From: Thermoproteota archaeon
Lineage (GTDB): Archaea > Thermoproteota > Methanomethylicia > Nezhaarchaeales > WYZ-LMO8
Assembly (NCBI GenBank): GCA_011605835.1
Contig: JAAOZJ010000097.1
Coordinates: 1 to 25,914, forward strand
Direction: 5' to 3'
Length of the DNA: 25,914 bases
Part shown: in pieces, positions 1 through 7,449 of the stretch
Layout: each line of letters starts with the position of its first letter
How positions within the stretch are numbered: the first letter of the stretch is position 1
The notes under the pieces: model-generated
Databases searched by the model: none
Told to the model about the DNA's origin: nothing
Seen by the model: the letters and a program-made list of their open reading frames with translations, nothing else
Program-made: the position numbers and the translations under genes

Positions 1-215
1 AAGCCCTTTACGGCGTCTTCTAGGCTATCGACTACGATGGCGGATTCGAGGACGTCACAGGCCTTCACAGCGAACATCCTTGACGTTTCCGTGATGGGGG
101 TCCGGGGCCTCACGAGACATAACTCCTTGAAGCCGAAGTTCTTCATTACCCTGCAGGCGAAGCCTATGTTGATTTCGTAAAGCGGCTCCACGAGGACTAC
201 CCTGAAGTGGGGCAC
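1..215 (-). CDS. SpoU/TrmJ-like RNA 2'-O-methyltransferase (N-terminal part, cut by window edge)
   Basis: The reverse strand encodes about 71 residues, open at the window edge. They read V-L-V-E-P-L-Y-E-I-N-I-G-F-A-C-R-V-M-K-N followed by F-G-F-K-E-L-C-L-V-R-P. This is the N-terminal signature of the TrmJ/SpoU branch of SPOUT (trefoil-knot) methyltransferases, which use SAM to methylate ribose 2'-OH in tRNA or rRNA; archaeal TrmJ acts on C32 of tRNA. The C-terminal knot that binds SAM lies outside the window, so the substrate is not settled. The GTG start (213-215) has a strong SD, GAGGTGA, five bases upstream. The gene overlaps the 3' end of the HemK-like gene by about 19 bases, so it is probably the last visible member of the leftward operon. 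Family assignment is fairly sure; specificity is inferred. Confidence 0.75.
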   Translation of the reverse strand, partial: MPHFRVVLVEPLYEINIGFACRVMKNFGFKELCLVRPRTPITETSRMFAVKACDVLESAIVVDSLEDAVKG

Positions 216-808
216 TTTTTCACCTCTATGAGGAAGAGCTCCTCGAACCACAGCCTCCTCTTAGCCACTATCGCCGAGTCAAAATTAGCGACCTCAAGCT
301 TCGACATAATCTTTGCGAGGTCCGAAAGTGATGAAGCGACAAAGTACAACGTGCCGTTCTCGCTCAACAGTCTACCTAGGTCGTCGATTACCCTAGCAAT
401 TAAAGAGGTGCCGTCGAGACCGCCGTCCCATAATGGTTCGTCTATGCGTGGGTCCCCCGTTGACGGTAAATAGGGAGGGTTCATCACTACAACGTCGAAG
501 TCGCATCCGTCCCTCAGAGGTGTCGTCGCATCACAACATAAGAAGCACGTCAGGTGGTCAACGTCATTTATCTTAGCGTTGAACTTCGCGTTACGAACGG
601 CTTTTCTGCTCACGTCTAGGCCCACCACATAGCACCCTTTGAGCGCGCACCTTATTGCTAAAATCCCCGTCCCGGTCCCTACGTCTAGCACACGTTCCCC
701 ACCGCTCAAGTCTAAGTTGTCTAACAAGAAGAAAGTATCATCAGAGGGGGGATAAACCCCTTCCCACACATATATGACCATGTCGTCGAGGACGAGCTTC
801 AAGCTCAC
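197..808 (-). CDS. HemK/PrmC-family (Mtq2-like) N5-glutamine methyltransferase
   Basis: A 203-residue class I SAM methyltransferase. Visible motifs are VYPPSDDTFFLLD (19-31, the family's VYEPSDDSFLL box), the SAM loop LDVGTGTG (41-48), the acidic end of strand 2 at VGLDV (about 62-66), and the catalytic NPPY (110-113) that positions the amide of a glutamine side chain. The short length without an N-terminal helical domain fits the archaeal/eukaryotic Mtq2 type. That type methylates the GGQ glutamine of release factor aRF1, and the eukaryotic enzyme works with the zinc protein Trm112. No trm112 gene is in this window. The start is GTG (806-808); a start at the ATG near 782 would still keep the family box. 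It lies 4 bases after rsmA in the same direction. Confident of family; the substrate is inferred from homology. Confidence 0.88.
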   Translation of the reverse strand: MSLKLVLDDMVIYVWEGVYPPSDDTFFLLDNLDLSGGERVLDVGTGTGILAIRCALKGCYVVGLDVSRKAVRNAKFNAKINDVDHLTCFLCCDATTPLRDGCDFDVVVMNPPYLPSTGDPRIDEPLWDGGLDGTSLIARVIDDLGRLLSENGTLYFVASSLSDLAKIMSKLEVANFDSAIVAKRRLWFEELFLIEVKKCPTSG

Positions 809-812
809 TCCC

Positions 813-1649
813 TCAGTACGTCAGATAATCCTTCAGGACATTCGATATGTGGGCAAAATCCGATGGCTTCAGCTCTCTGACCCTCTTGTTCATGTACTCT
901 CGTAACCTAGCGTCAGTAAATGCCTTTTCGTTCAATCTTAGTGGTAGAAGCCTTGAGGCGACGATCCGCAGGGCACTCCTCAACAACTTATTGCGCTGAG
1001 TGAAAAGCCACTTAACGAGCTCCAAGTGCAGGTCCAAGTCTCTGATCTCGTACGAGGGTGGGCGCCTTTCAAGCGCGACCACAGCTGAGTCAACCTCAGG
1101 CTCGGGGTAGAAGGCCCTCTTCCTAATCAACATATGCATGCGAGAGGAGAAGAAGGCATCGAGAGAGACCGTCAGCCTTCCGTAGTCTCTAGTGCCGGGC
1201 TTCGAGGTTATGCGAAGGGCCAGCTCCTTCTGCAGCGTTAGAACAGCCCTGCTGAAGGCGCATTCTCGTGCCAATTTGAAGAGCAGAGGCGTGGCGATGC
1301 TATATGGAACGTTAGACACTACGACGTCGACCGAGGGGGGCGTGACTTCTAAGAAATCAGCTTCTATCAGCACGATGTTGTCGTAGCCCTTCAGCACTTC
1401 TTCTCGAAGGGCCTTGCAGAGCAGGGGGTCGACTTCAATCGCGTAGACGAGCCTTGCCTTCGAGGCCAATGGCTCGGTCAGAGCCCCTAACCCTGCCCCT
1501 ATTTCCAAAACCACAAGGCCGTCCACCCGTGAGAGCTCCGTTATCCGTTGCGCGACTTTCTCACTCACCAAAAACGACTGGCCCAACTCCCTCTTCGGCA
1601 CTATGGAGTACTTCTTGATGAGAGCCAAGGTCCGCTCTCGCAAATTCAT
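813..1649 (-). CDS. rsmA: 16S rRNA adenine N6,N6-dimethyltransferase RsmA/Dim1 (KsgA)
   Basis: 278 residues, normal for the family. It dimethylates two adjacent adenines in the 3' terminal loop of 16S rRNA late in small-subunit assembly. Seen in the sequence: GQSFL (23-27), the SAM motif LEIGAGLG (48-55), the acidic residue after strand 2 (IEVD, 71-74), EADF (96-99), and the catalytic NVPY (113-116, the N-[LIV]-P-Y motif typical of RNA adenine dimethylases). The C-terminal helical domain, which binds RNA, covers about 190-270. Its ATG overlaps the stop of the upstream DUF655 gene (ATGA), which suggests translational coupling. The order rpo4-DUF655-rsmA-hemK is a known archaeal string. Confidence 0.95.
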   Translation of the reverse strand: MNLRERTLALIKKYSIVPKRELGQSFLVSEKVAQRITELSRVDGLVVLEIGAGLGALTEPLASKARLVYAIEVDPLLCKALREEVLKGYDNIVLIEADFLEVTPPSVDVVVSNVPYSIATPLLFKLARECAFSRAVLTLQKELALRITSKPGTRDYGRLTVSLDAFFSSRMHMLIRKRAFYPEPEVDSAVVALERRPPSYEIRDLDLHLELVKWLFTQRNKLLRSALRIVASRLLPLRLNEKAFTDARLREYMNKRVRELKPSDFAHISNVLKDYLTY

Positions 1650-2290
1650 GGCCCTACTGCCTTTTCTTTAGGGATCGGTGGCACAGTAAACAGGTAGTAT
1701 CTTTCGTTGCCCTTCAGCTCAGTTAAAATTCTCTCAATTATTATGCCGACTATGTTGTTGACTCCCGTCCTCTTCTCGAAGTCCTCGTAGCTGACGAAGG
1801 GAGCCTTCTCCCTCTCCTTGATTATCACCCACATGGTTTTCTTCCCTATCCTAGGCAAGAGCTCGAGGGAGTGCATCTTAGTGGTAAGAGGTGGAGCGCT
1901 ATTCAAGAACTGCACGAACTTGCCCTCACGCTCCCTCACTATCTTCTCTATTATTCGGGGCAACTCGTCTTTGGCGAAGGCCGTCAACTCCTCAAAGTTC
2001 AATCTCCTCGTTATCCTATCTATCTTCTCTCTAAAGCCCTTCCCTATGAAGACCCTCTCTCCAGGGGATAGAGGGACGTTGGGCTTTGGCACAAGCTCTA
2101 AGAGCATGAAGAAATCCTCACCGACGGCTTGTGCTATTGGCTTGCCCATGAAGTGGGGACGGCTCTCCCTTAGATACCCTCGGGGAAGGAAATCAAGTAT
2201 GTATGCGTACTCTTCGAATTTCTTCTTATCTCTAGCCCACAAAGTTTGACACCTGTTTTCACTTAAAAAGCTGATGGAGGGCTCACTCAA
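1646..2290 (-). CDS. DUF655 family protein with helix-hairpin-helix region
   Basis: 214 residues. This archaeal family of unknown exact function is nearly always encoded beside rpo4 and rsmA. The N-terminal half has EEYAYILDFLPRG (26-38) and a stretch resembling an OB fold, with GERVFIGKG (77-85). The C-terminal half has LLPRIGKKTMWVIIKERE (143-160), a helix-hairpin-helix pattern (LPRIG-K) that suggests binding of structured RNA or DNA. The start is uncertain. The TTG at 2288-2290 overlaps the rpo4 stop by 8 bases but has a poor SD. A TTG at 2240-2242 has AGGTG about 8 bases upstream and would begin only ten residues before the conserved EEYAYILD block. A role in rRNA or ribosome maturation is guilt by association only. 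Confidence 0.9.
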   Translation of the reverse strand: MSEPSISFLSENRCQTLWARDKKKFEEYAYILDFLPRGYLRESRPHFMGKPIAQAVGEDFFMLLELVPKPNVPLSPGERVFIGKGFREKIDRITRRLNFEELTAFAKDELPRIIEKIVREREGKFVQFLNSAPPLTTKMHSLELLPRIGKKTMWVIIKEREKAPFVSYEDFEKRTGVNNIVGIIIERILTELKGNERYYLFTVPPIPKEKAVGP

Positions 2291-2612
2291 GATATGTGCG
2301 AATTAACTCTAGAATTTTCTCGAGGTCCTCGGTTAGAAAGACCTTGCCTTCCTTAGCGAGCAGAGTCCTAAGCTCCTCTATCGACGTAGGTAAGACACTT
2401 GCCACTTGCACAGCGGTCGCTCTAGAGATCTTGAACTTATCTATGAGGGCCTTAACGAGCCCCTCGGCCTTCTCCGGGGGGATTTTTGAGAACTTGGAGG
2501 CATGGGAGAGGGCGGCCATCTGATACGACTCCAAAGGGCCTCGTTTCTGCCTTAGCTCTAGCAAATCGCGCACTTTTGATAACGGAATCTCCTCGAGCTT
2601 CAATACCTTCAT
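2283..2612 (-). CDS. rpoF: RNA polymerase subunit Rpo4 (RpoF, Rpb4 homolog)
   Basis: 109 residues, normal for archaeal Rpo4. With Rpo7 it forms the stalk of RNA polymerase, which helps open-complex formation, processivity and RNA binding. The middle (about 30-95) is the Rpb4/HRDC-like helical fold, with helices such as VKALIDKFKISRATAVQVAS (48-67) and IEELRTLLAKEG (78-89). It is the first gene of the leftward rpo4-DUF655-rsmA-hemK unit. A TATA-like TTTATAT on the minus strand (about 2641-2649) lies some 30 bases before the ATG, so the mRNA may be nearly leaderless. In many archaea eL21 is the immediate upstream co-directional gene; here eL21 is in place but points the other way. Confidence 0.92.
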   Translation of the reverse strand: MKVLKLEEIPLSKVRDLLELRQKRGPLESYQMAALSHASKFSKIPPEKAEGLVKALIDKFKISRATAVQVASVLPTSIEELRTLLAKEGKVFLTEDLEKILELIRTYLE

Positions 2613-2637
2613 CTCTAAGCCCTCACATGCGAGAGAA

Positions 2638-2682
2638 CTCGATATAAAGAGTATCTCTTGCGAGGAAAATAAATATATTTAT
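2638..2682. promoter_or_regulatory. Divergent promoter region between rpo4 (-) and eL21 (+)
   Basis: The 118-base gap between the starts of rpo4 and eL21 holds two AT-rich boxes. On the plus strand AATAAATATATTTAT (2669-2683) would place transcription near 2700, some 30-40 bases before eL21. On the minus strand TTTATAT (about 2641-2649) would start rpo4 mRNA just before its ATG. Spacing matches archaeal TATA boxes about 25 bases upstream of the start site. Called by eye only. Confidence 0.6.
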
Positions 2683-2739
2683 GGCTTGGGTTTGCTGTTT
2701 GAGCCGGGCTTCAGAGGGCTCTGAAACTGGGTGGTGAAG

Positions 2740-3039
2740 GTGAAGCGTTCCAAAGGTCTGAGGAGCAGAGGTAGAAGCCTGCTGTCGAAGCACCCGCGCG
2801 AGCGTGGTATGAGGGGGCTGAGCTACCTGCTCGTCGAGTATAGAGTAGGCGATAGGGTTTGCTTTGACATAGACCCCTCGAGCATTAGGACGGCTCCTCA
2901 TAGAAGGTACCACGGACTTACGGGAGTGATTATAGGCAGAAGGGGTAAGGCATACATAGTTGAGACGAAGCTTGGCGACAAGCGCAAGATAATAATAACT
3001 ACGCCAGAGCACATAAAGCCTTGGGGCACCGCGGCTTAG
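2740..3039 (+). CDS. rpl21e: 50S ribosomal protein eL21 (L21e), on the strand opposite its syntenic neighbours
   Basis: About 100 residues. The N-terminus is basic, KRSKGLRSRGRSLLSKHPRE, followed by VGDRVCFDIDPS, PHRRYHGLTG, IGRRGKAYIVE and PEHIKPW, all typical of archaeal eL21, a globin-independent SH3-like rRNA-binding protein of the large subunit. Starts are possible at GTG 2731, 2734 or 2740. The last gives the family-like MKRSKG, with GGTGGTGA upstream. Its TAG (3037-3039) interlocks with the pus10 stop on the other strand (TAA, 3036-3038) in the single string TTAG. The flanking genes srp54, pus10, rpo4, DUF655 and rsmA all run leftward, so this gene alone is inverted in an otherwise conserved cluster. 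Confidence 0.95.
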   Translation: MKRSKGLRSRGRSLLSKHPRERGMRGLSYLLVEYRVGDRVCFDIDPSSIRTAPHRRYHGLTGVIIGRRGKAYIVETKLGDKRKIIITTPEHIKPWGTAA

Positions 3040-4373
3040 TCCTCAACATCCAAGACGTCCAGCTCTAAGACCTTGAGCTTCGTGCCCAGAACTTCTTGAA
3101 AACTAGGAGTAGTCCTGCCTTCATCTCCGTGTATGAGCTCCTTGACGTAAAGGCCTCCTTGGCATTTTATCCAGACCTCGAAGGTTCTGTCCTTGACGTC
3201 TACCACTCTCACTTCGTAGACCTTCTTCGTTCGCAACTTGTCAGCACGACGGTGTAGGACCCTCTTGGGGGTCCACTGCTTTATGGCGGTCCCCTGAAAG
3301 TACTTGCTGAGGGCCTCGAGCTTCTCCCTCTTCAAGGGCTCCTCCATTTCCACTAGGGCCCTATAGATCTTCTTCTTAACCTTGGCCGAGAGCTTCAGCT
3401 TCCCTATCATCGACCTGTCTGTGTACGACAAGCCCAGAACTTCTACAATCCCTTGAGACCTCTCATTGATCCTCCGCTGCAACTCTTCTAAGTTGATGAA
3501 CCTCCTCTTGGGCTCCACGACCTCTACGACGAAGGGCCTTCCCGAGCCCAAGACCCTTACGTCTATGTCCTCCCTCCCAGCTCCGTGAAATCGAGCGCCA
3601 CGAGCCTCAAAGGCCTCAATGATGGGCTTGGTTATGAGCTCCTCGACCGAGAGCTCATATCGCTTCCCCGTCCAGTTGCACTCGGGACACCCAACCCCTC
3701 TACACTTGGAGCAGGACCATCTCGACTGAGGTATCCCGCGAACGAGCTTCCTATAGCGCCCATACACGAAGATAGGGCTTGGCTTTATCTCCACGTCCAT
3801 CTTGTGAAAGTCCAGCACTACGAGAACATCGGGTCTTTGAAGATCCGGTTTTTTCCCAGTCTTGGACATTATGATCAAGCTTGCCTCTCGGTTTACCTCC
3901 CTCTTTATGGACTCTCCCCAATTCACCTCGAGGTAAGACCTTATGCTGTCCTCCTTCTCTATTATGCTACCAGGTATCTTGCATCCAACGAGGTAGGTGT
4001 TGAAGTCGTATTCAAGAAGGCTGGCAACGGCCTTTTCCGCGAGCCGCTGTAGAGGCTCGTAAAGTAGTCCTCCGCACAATTCACATGAGGATACTTCAGG
4101 TACTTCAAGGCCATTTCTGACCAAGAGCTCCCTTGCAACCTTGAAGCCCGTCTTCGCGACATTCCGCAAGACGTCCAGGGCCTCTTGATCCCCCTTACTC
4201 AAGAGGCCCGAGGCTATCATGCATATAATGGTCTTCAGGCTCGAGCCCCTTGTCTCGTTGCTCAAGGCATAACCCAAGTTAGCGAAGAACCTGCCAAAGC
4301 ATTTGTCGCAAAGCGTGGCCCTCTCGGCCAGTTTCAAGGCCTTTTCGATTACCTCTGATGCGGCGCTCAGCAT
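3036..4373 (-). CDS. pus10: tRNA pseudouridine synthase Pus10
   Basis: 445 residues. Archaeal Pus10 makes pseudouridine at positions 54 and 55 of the tRNA T-loop. The N-terminal THUMP-containing domain opens with LCDKCFGR (21-28). C22/C25 pair with C97/C100 (CELCGG) to bind zinc. A second Cys cluster, CSKCRGVGCPEC (about 220-231), is common in archaeal members. The catalytic block GREDIDVRVLGSGRPF holds the essential aspartate (D269/D271). The C-terminal synthase core continues to the end. ATG start at 4373 with TGAGGT about 6 bases upstream; 30 bases separate it from the srp54 stop, so the two genes are probably co-transcribed. Full length, no anomalies. Confidence 0.95.
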   Translation of the reverse strand: MLSAASEVIEKALKLAERATLCDKCFGRFFANLGYALSNETRGSSLKTIICMIASGLLSKGDQEALDVLRNVAKTGFKVARELLVRNGLEVPEVSSCELCGGLLYEPLQRLAEKAVASLLEYDFNTYLVGCKIPGSIIEKEDSIRSYLEVNWGESIKREVNREASLIIMSKTGKKPDLQRPDVLVVLDFHKMDVEIKPSPIFVYGRYRKLVRGIPQSRWSCSKCRGVGCPECNWTGKRYELSVEELITKPIIEAFEARGARFHGAGREDIDVRVLGSGRPFVVEVVEPKRRFINLEELQRRINERSQGIVEVLGLSYTDRSMIGKLKLSAKVKKKIYRALVEMEEPLKREKLEALSKYFQGTAIKQWTPKRVLHRRADKLRTKKVYEVRVVDVKDRTFEVWIKCQGGLYVKELIHGDEGRTTPSFQEVLGTKLKVLELDVLDVED

Positions 4374-4400
4374 GCACGAGACCTCAGCCGCTCAAAGGCT

Positions 4401-4424
4401 CCTCTACATCTTAAAGTGTAGAGG
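4401..4424. repeat. Perfect 8-bp inverted repeat at the srp54 stop codon
   Basis: CCTCTACA (4401-4408) and TGTAGAGG (4417-4424) are separated by 8 bases. In srp54 mRNA the second arm contains the TAG stop (4404-4406). The hairpin would lie at the end of srp54 and just before pus10. It could tune termination or translation between the two genes, or be chance. No U-tract follows. Confidence 0.5.
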
Positions 4425-5726
4425 AAGACGGCCCTTTCTCTGCTTCCTCAGCATGGCCTTCATCATCCGCTTCATCGCCTCGTAGGAGTCCAAGAGTTCC
4501 TTGACCTCCTTGACCTTCACGCCGCTGCCTCGGGCTATCCTCCTCATCCTAGCTCTGTTTATGATCTCGGGGCGCTCTAGCTCCTCCCGTGTCATGGATT
4601 TGACTATGACGGTCCACTTTTCGAGCTTTTCTTGCGCTATGTCCGCGACTTCATCCGGCAGGCTTAAGCCAAAGCCCGGTATCATCTCGAGGATCTTTCG
4701 CAACGGGCCCAGCTTTTTGAGCCCCTCAAGCTGGTTAATCATGTCCTCCAACGTGAACTTGCCGCTGACAAAGCCCTTCATCTCCTGCTCTTTAAGCGAC
4801 GCTTCCTTTACCTTCTCCACTAGCGACTTGAGGTCCCCCATCCCCAAAAGGCGGCTCACGAAGCTCGAGGGCTCGAAGAGCTCAAGCTCCTCGATTTCCT
4901 CGCCAACCCCTACGAACTTAATACGAGCACCTGTGGCAACAACAGCCGAGAGGGCGCCGCCCCCTCTCGCAGCCCCGTCCAGCTTAGTGACTATTATCGA
5001 CCCTATCTTGGTCGCTTTGTTGAAGGCCTCAGCCTGGGGTTTGGCTTGTTGGCCTATGGTAGCATCAATCACGAGCATGACCTCGTCCGGCTTTATGGCC
5101 TCGGATAGTTGCTTCATCTCCTCCATTAGGGCATGCTCGCTTTTGTGCCGCCCAGCCGTGTCGATTATTATGACGTTGCAACCCATGCTCTTGAGGGCCT
5201 CGACGCCCCTGAGAGCTATTTCCGCTGGGTTTCCTGCCTTCTCGCCGTAAAACGGGATTCCCGCTTTCATAGCCAGTTGCTTCAACTGATCATAGGCTCC
5301 CGGTCTGAAGGTGTCTGCGCAAACTAGGCCTGGGCGATACCCCTTCCTCCTGTAGAACAATGCAAGTTTAGCGGCACTGGTGGTCTTGCCAGACCCCTGC
5401 ACCCCCACCAGCATGAGCACTATGGGCTTGTTCGTGGGGTATAGCACGTTGGGTTGCCTCTCTCCTCCTAAGAGCTCTACGAGGGATTCGTAGAGGGCCT
5501 TCAGCGTGACCTCCCTTCGAGTGAAGCCCGAGGGCACGGCCTCTTTGAGAGCTCTTTCCTCGATCTTTTGGGTTATCTTTAGGACTAGCTCAACATTGAC
5601 GTCCGCCAGCAAGAGAGCGCGCTGCACGTCCCTGATCAGTTCCTTAACGGCGAGCTCGTCCGCCACCGGCCTTCCCAAGAACTTCTTTATGGCCTCTCGA
5701 AGCGATGTTCCCAGCTTACTTAACAT
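4404..5726 (-). CDS. srp54: Signal recognition particle GTPase SRP54 (Ffh)
   Basis: About 440 residues, normal length. It binds signal sequences on ribosomes together with 7S RNA and SRP19 and delivers them to FtsY at the membrane. Numbered from the longer TTG reading (5735): an N domain (1-95); a G domain with GVQGSGKTT (111-119), DTFRPGAYDQL (141-151), DTAGRHK (192-198) and TKLDGAARGGG (250-260); and a methionine-rich M domain (about 310-440) with GKFTLEDMINQL and RIARGSGV, the RNA-binding helix-turn-helix. I prefer the ATG at 5724-5726, because MLSKLGTSLREA matches the family N-terminus and a TATA-like box centred near 5762 would make the transcript start just upstream. It is the first gene of the leftward unit and divergent from dph2. 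Confidence 0.96.
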   Translation of the reverse strand: MLSKLGTSLREAIKKFLGRPVADELAVKELIRDVQRALLLADVNVELVLKITQKIEERALKEAVPSGFTRREVTLKALYESLVELLGGERQPNVLYPTNKPIVLMLVGVQGSGKTTSAAKLALFYRRKGYRPGLVCADTFRPGAYDQLKQLAMKAGIPFYGEKAGNPAEIALRGVEALKSMGCNVIIIDTAGRHKSEHALMEEMKQLSEAIKPDEVMLVIDATIGQQAKPQAEAFNKATKIGSIIVTKLDGAARGGGALSAVVATGARIKFVGVGEEIEELELFEPSSFVSRLLGMGDLKSLVEKVKEASLKEQEMKGFVSGKFTLEDMINQLEGLKKLGPLRKILEMIPGFGLSLPDEVADIAQEKLEKWTVIVKSMTREELERPEIINRARMRRIARGSGVKVKEVKELLDSYEAMKRMMKAMLRKQRKGRLPLHFKM

Positions 5727-5753
5727 CGATCTCAAATCCCTTGTTAGTGAATA

Positions 5754-5770
5754 CGCTTAAATCTATAGCG
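5754..5770. promoter_or_regulatory. Shared divergent promoter core srp54/dph2
   Basis: CGCT-TAAATCTAT-AGCG is an imperfect palindrome whose AT-rich centre reads as a TATA-like box both ways. It lies about 25-30 bases before dph2 and about 30-40 before srp54, so both mRNAs would have very short leaders. One box serving two essential genes is plausible but called only by position. Confidence 0.5.
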
Positions 5771-5795
5771 CTACCTTTCAGTTCTCGCCTTGGAC

Positions 5796-6869
5796 ATGTA
5801 CGACTTGAGAATTGGCGACGTCTTAGACTTCGTGCGCAAGAGAGGCGTGAAGAAGTTGCTCCTGCAATTCGCCGACGGACTAAAGCAACATTCGTTCTCT
5901 GTCGTGGAGGAACTTAACGAAGAGTTGCAGGGCGTTGAGGTCTTGGTCTCGGGCTCGAGTTGCTACGGCGCTTGTGACGTGGCATTTGAAGAGGCGCTGA
6001 GGTGTGGCGCCGACGGAATCGTCCACTATGGACACACGCCTTTTCCAGAGGCCCTCACCTACGCCAATGAGCTCGGTATCGACGTGCTCTTCATAGAGGC
6101 CTTTTCGAATACGGAGCTCCTCTCGAGAGCTATCGATAAGGCTCTCGACATCTTATGCTCCATGAATGACGTCGCTAACGTGGGCATCACGGCATCTCTT
6201 CAAGAGGTGCCTCACCTGGCGCTATTGAGACAGCGCCTAGAAAGAGAAGGCTATAGGGTTCACGTGGGCTTGGGCTCCAACAGGGTAAAGTATGCCGGAC
6301 AGGTCTTGGGTTGCGACTACACCTCAGCCCTCTCCGTAAGGGACAGAGTCGAGGCTTTCATACACTTGGGCGGAGGGCTCTTCCACGCCCTAGGCCTAGG
6401 GCTGGCAACTCGAAGACCAGTAGTGTTGTGCGATCCCTATCGAGGCGAGGCCCGAGAAGTAGAACACGAAGTGAGGAAGGTGAAGGCGGCGAGGTTACAT
6501 TACGTGGTCAAGTCGATGGAGGAGGCAAGGCGATATTGCGTGGTCGTTGGATGTAAATGGCGACAAAGGCATCTGCATTCTGCGATGAGAGTTAAAAGAA
6601 GGCTCGAGGAGAGGGGAAAGAGCGTTTACCTGTTGACACTCTACGAGGTGTCGCCTCAAGCCCTAGAAAACTTTCCTGAGCCCGATGCCTTCGTCATAAC
6701 TGCTTGCCCTCGAATCCCGATCGACGACTATGCGAACTACAGAAGGCCTGTGCTGACGGTTCTTGAAGCGTTAATAGTAGCTGGAGAATTAAAGCTTGAG
6801 GAGTGGTCCTTGTGTGACTGGAAGTTTAACGAAAAAGCAGCTCGCGATGTTGCTCTCGAAGGTGGATGA
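5796..6869 (+). CDS. dph2: Diphthamide biosynthesis enzyme Dph2 (radical 3-amino-3-carboxypropyl transferase)
   Basis: About 357 residues. Archaeal Dph2 is a homodimer with a 4Fe-4S cluster. It cleaves SAM to a 3-amino-3-carboxypropyl radical and adds this group to the target histidine of elongation factor aEF2, the first step of diphthamide synthesis. The three cluster cysteines are visible, numbered from the TTG at 5790: SSCYGACD (C58), LGCDYTS (C175) and TACPRIPIDDY (C306). They match the one-per-domain pattern of the three repeated domains. The start is the ATG at 5796 or the TTG two codons earlier; a TATA-like box at 5756-5765 suggests a nearly leaderless mRNA. It opens the long rightward cluster and its 3' end overlaps the next gene by about 56 bases. 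Confidence 0.95.
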   Translation: MYDLRIGDVLDFVRKRGVKKLLLQFADGLKQHSFSVVEELNEELQGVEVLVSGSSCYGACDVAFEEALRCGADGIVHYGHTPFPEALTYANELGIDVLFIEAFSNTELLSRAIDKALDILCSMNDVANVGITASLQEVPHLALLRQRLEREGYRVHVGLGSNRVKYAGQVLGCDYTSALSVRDRVEAFIHLGGGLFHALGLGLATRRPVVLCDPYRGEAREVEHEVRKVKAARLHYVVKSMEEARRYCVVVGCKWRQRHLHSAMRVKRRLEERGKSVYLLTLYEVSPQALENFPEPDAFVITACPRIPIDDYANYRRPVLTVLEALIVAGELKLEEWSLCDWKFNEKAARDVALEGG

Positions 6870-7449
6870 GCATCCAAAGCCCAAAGTCTCGCTGGAGCAA
6901 TACACGTTGATGAGCGAAGAAGTGAGCGACATATTGTGGACCATAGAGACGACATTTGGCGACATAAGCGGGAAGGTACTTGTGGATTTGGGCTGCGGGA
7001 CGGGGAGGTTAGCCATAGGCTCAGCGTTGCTCGGCGCAAGCTACGTCGTCGGCGTCGACATAGACGAAGTCGCACTGAGGGTAGCCGCCACCTCCGCTAA
7101 GGAGTTGGGGGTCGAGGATAGGACCTCGTGGGTCCTAGCCTCAGTAGAGAGCTTCTACATGAGAGCCGACGTCGTGATCCAAAACCCTCCTTACGGCGTG
7201 AGAAGGAAGGGAGCCGATAGACCCTTCTTGGAGGCCGCCTTGAGGATAGCCCCGATAGTCTATAGCTTACATAAATCGGGCTTGAGGAATAGGCAGTTCC
7301 TGAAAAGATTTATCAAGGACTTGGGTGGTATAGTTGACAGTATCATACCCCTCGAAGTGACAATAAGACCGACCTTCGAGTTCCACGTCAAGAGGGGCTA
7401 CAAGGTCAAGGTAGACCTCTATAGGATAATGAGGGGAGGGGAGGAGTGA
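6814..7449 (+). CDS. METTL5-type RNA adenine N6-methyltransferase
   Basis: About 211 residues. The order of motifs is that of the METTL5 family: KKQLAMLLSKV, then LEQYTLMSEEVSDIL (the family's LEQYPTP region), the SAM loop VDLGCGTGRLAIG, VGVDID, and the catalytic QNPPYGVRR, with a C-terminal Phe-rich tail. Eukaryotic METTL5 with Trm112 makes one m6A in 18S rRNA; archaeal members probably do the same in 16S rRNA. No Trm112 is in the window. I chose the GTG at 6814, preceded by GAGGAG about 9 bases upstream. A longer TTG start at 6796 lies deeper inside dph2. The overlap with dph2 and the 1-base contact with csl4 argue for co-translation. Confidence 0.88.
   Translation: MTGSLTKKQLAMLLSKVDEHPKPKVSLEQYTLMSEEVSDILWTIETTFGDISGKVLVDLGCGTGRLAIGSALLGASYVVGVDIDEVALRVAATSAKELGVEDRTSWVLASVESFYMRADVVIQNPPYGVRRKGADRPFLEAALRIAPIVYSLHKSGLRNRQFLKRFIKDLGGIVDSIIPLEVTIRPTFEFHVKRGYKVKVDLYRIMRGGEE

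Noticed and set aside
2623..3012. 129-codon minus-strand frame opposite eL21, in line with rpo4
   Set aside because: It would keep the leftward operon unbroken, but its sequence has no recognisable pattern, whereas the plus strand encodes a textbook eL21.
4501..5250. 249-codon plus-strand open frame opposite srp54
   Set aside because: Serine/proline-rich low-information sequence that mirrors the SRP54 G and M domains; no SD or family match.
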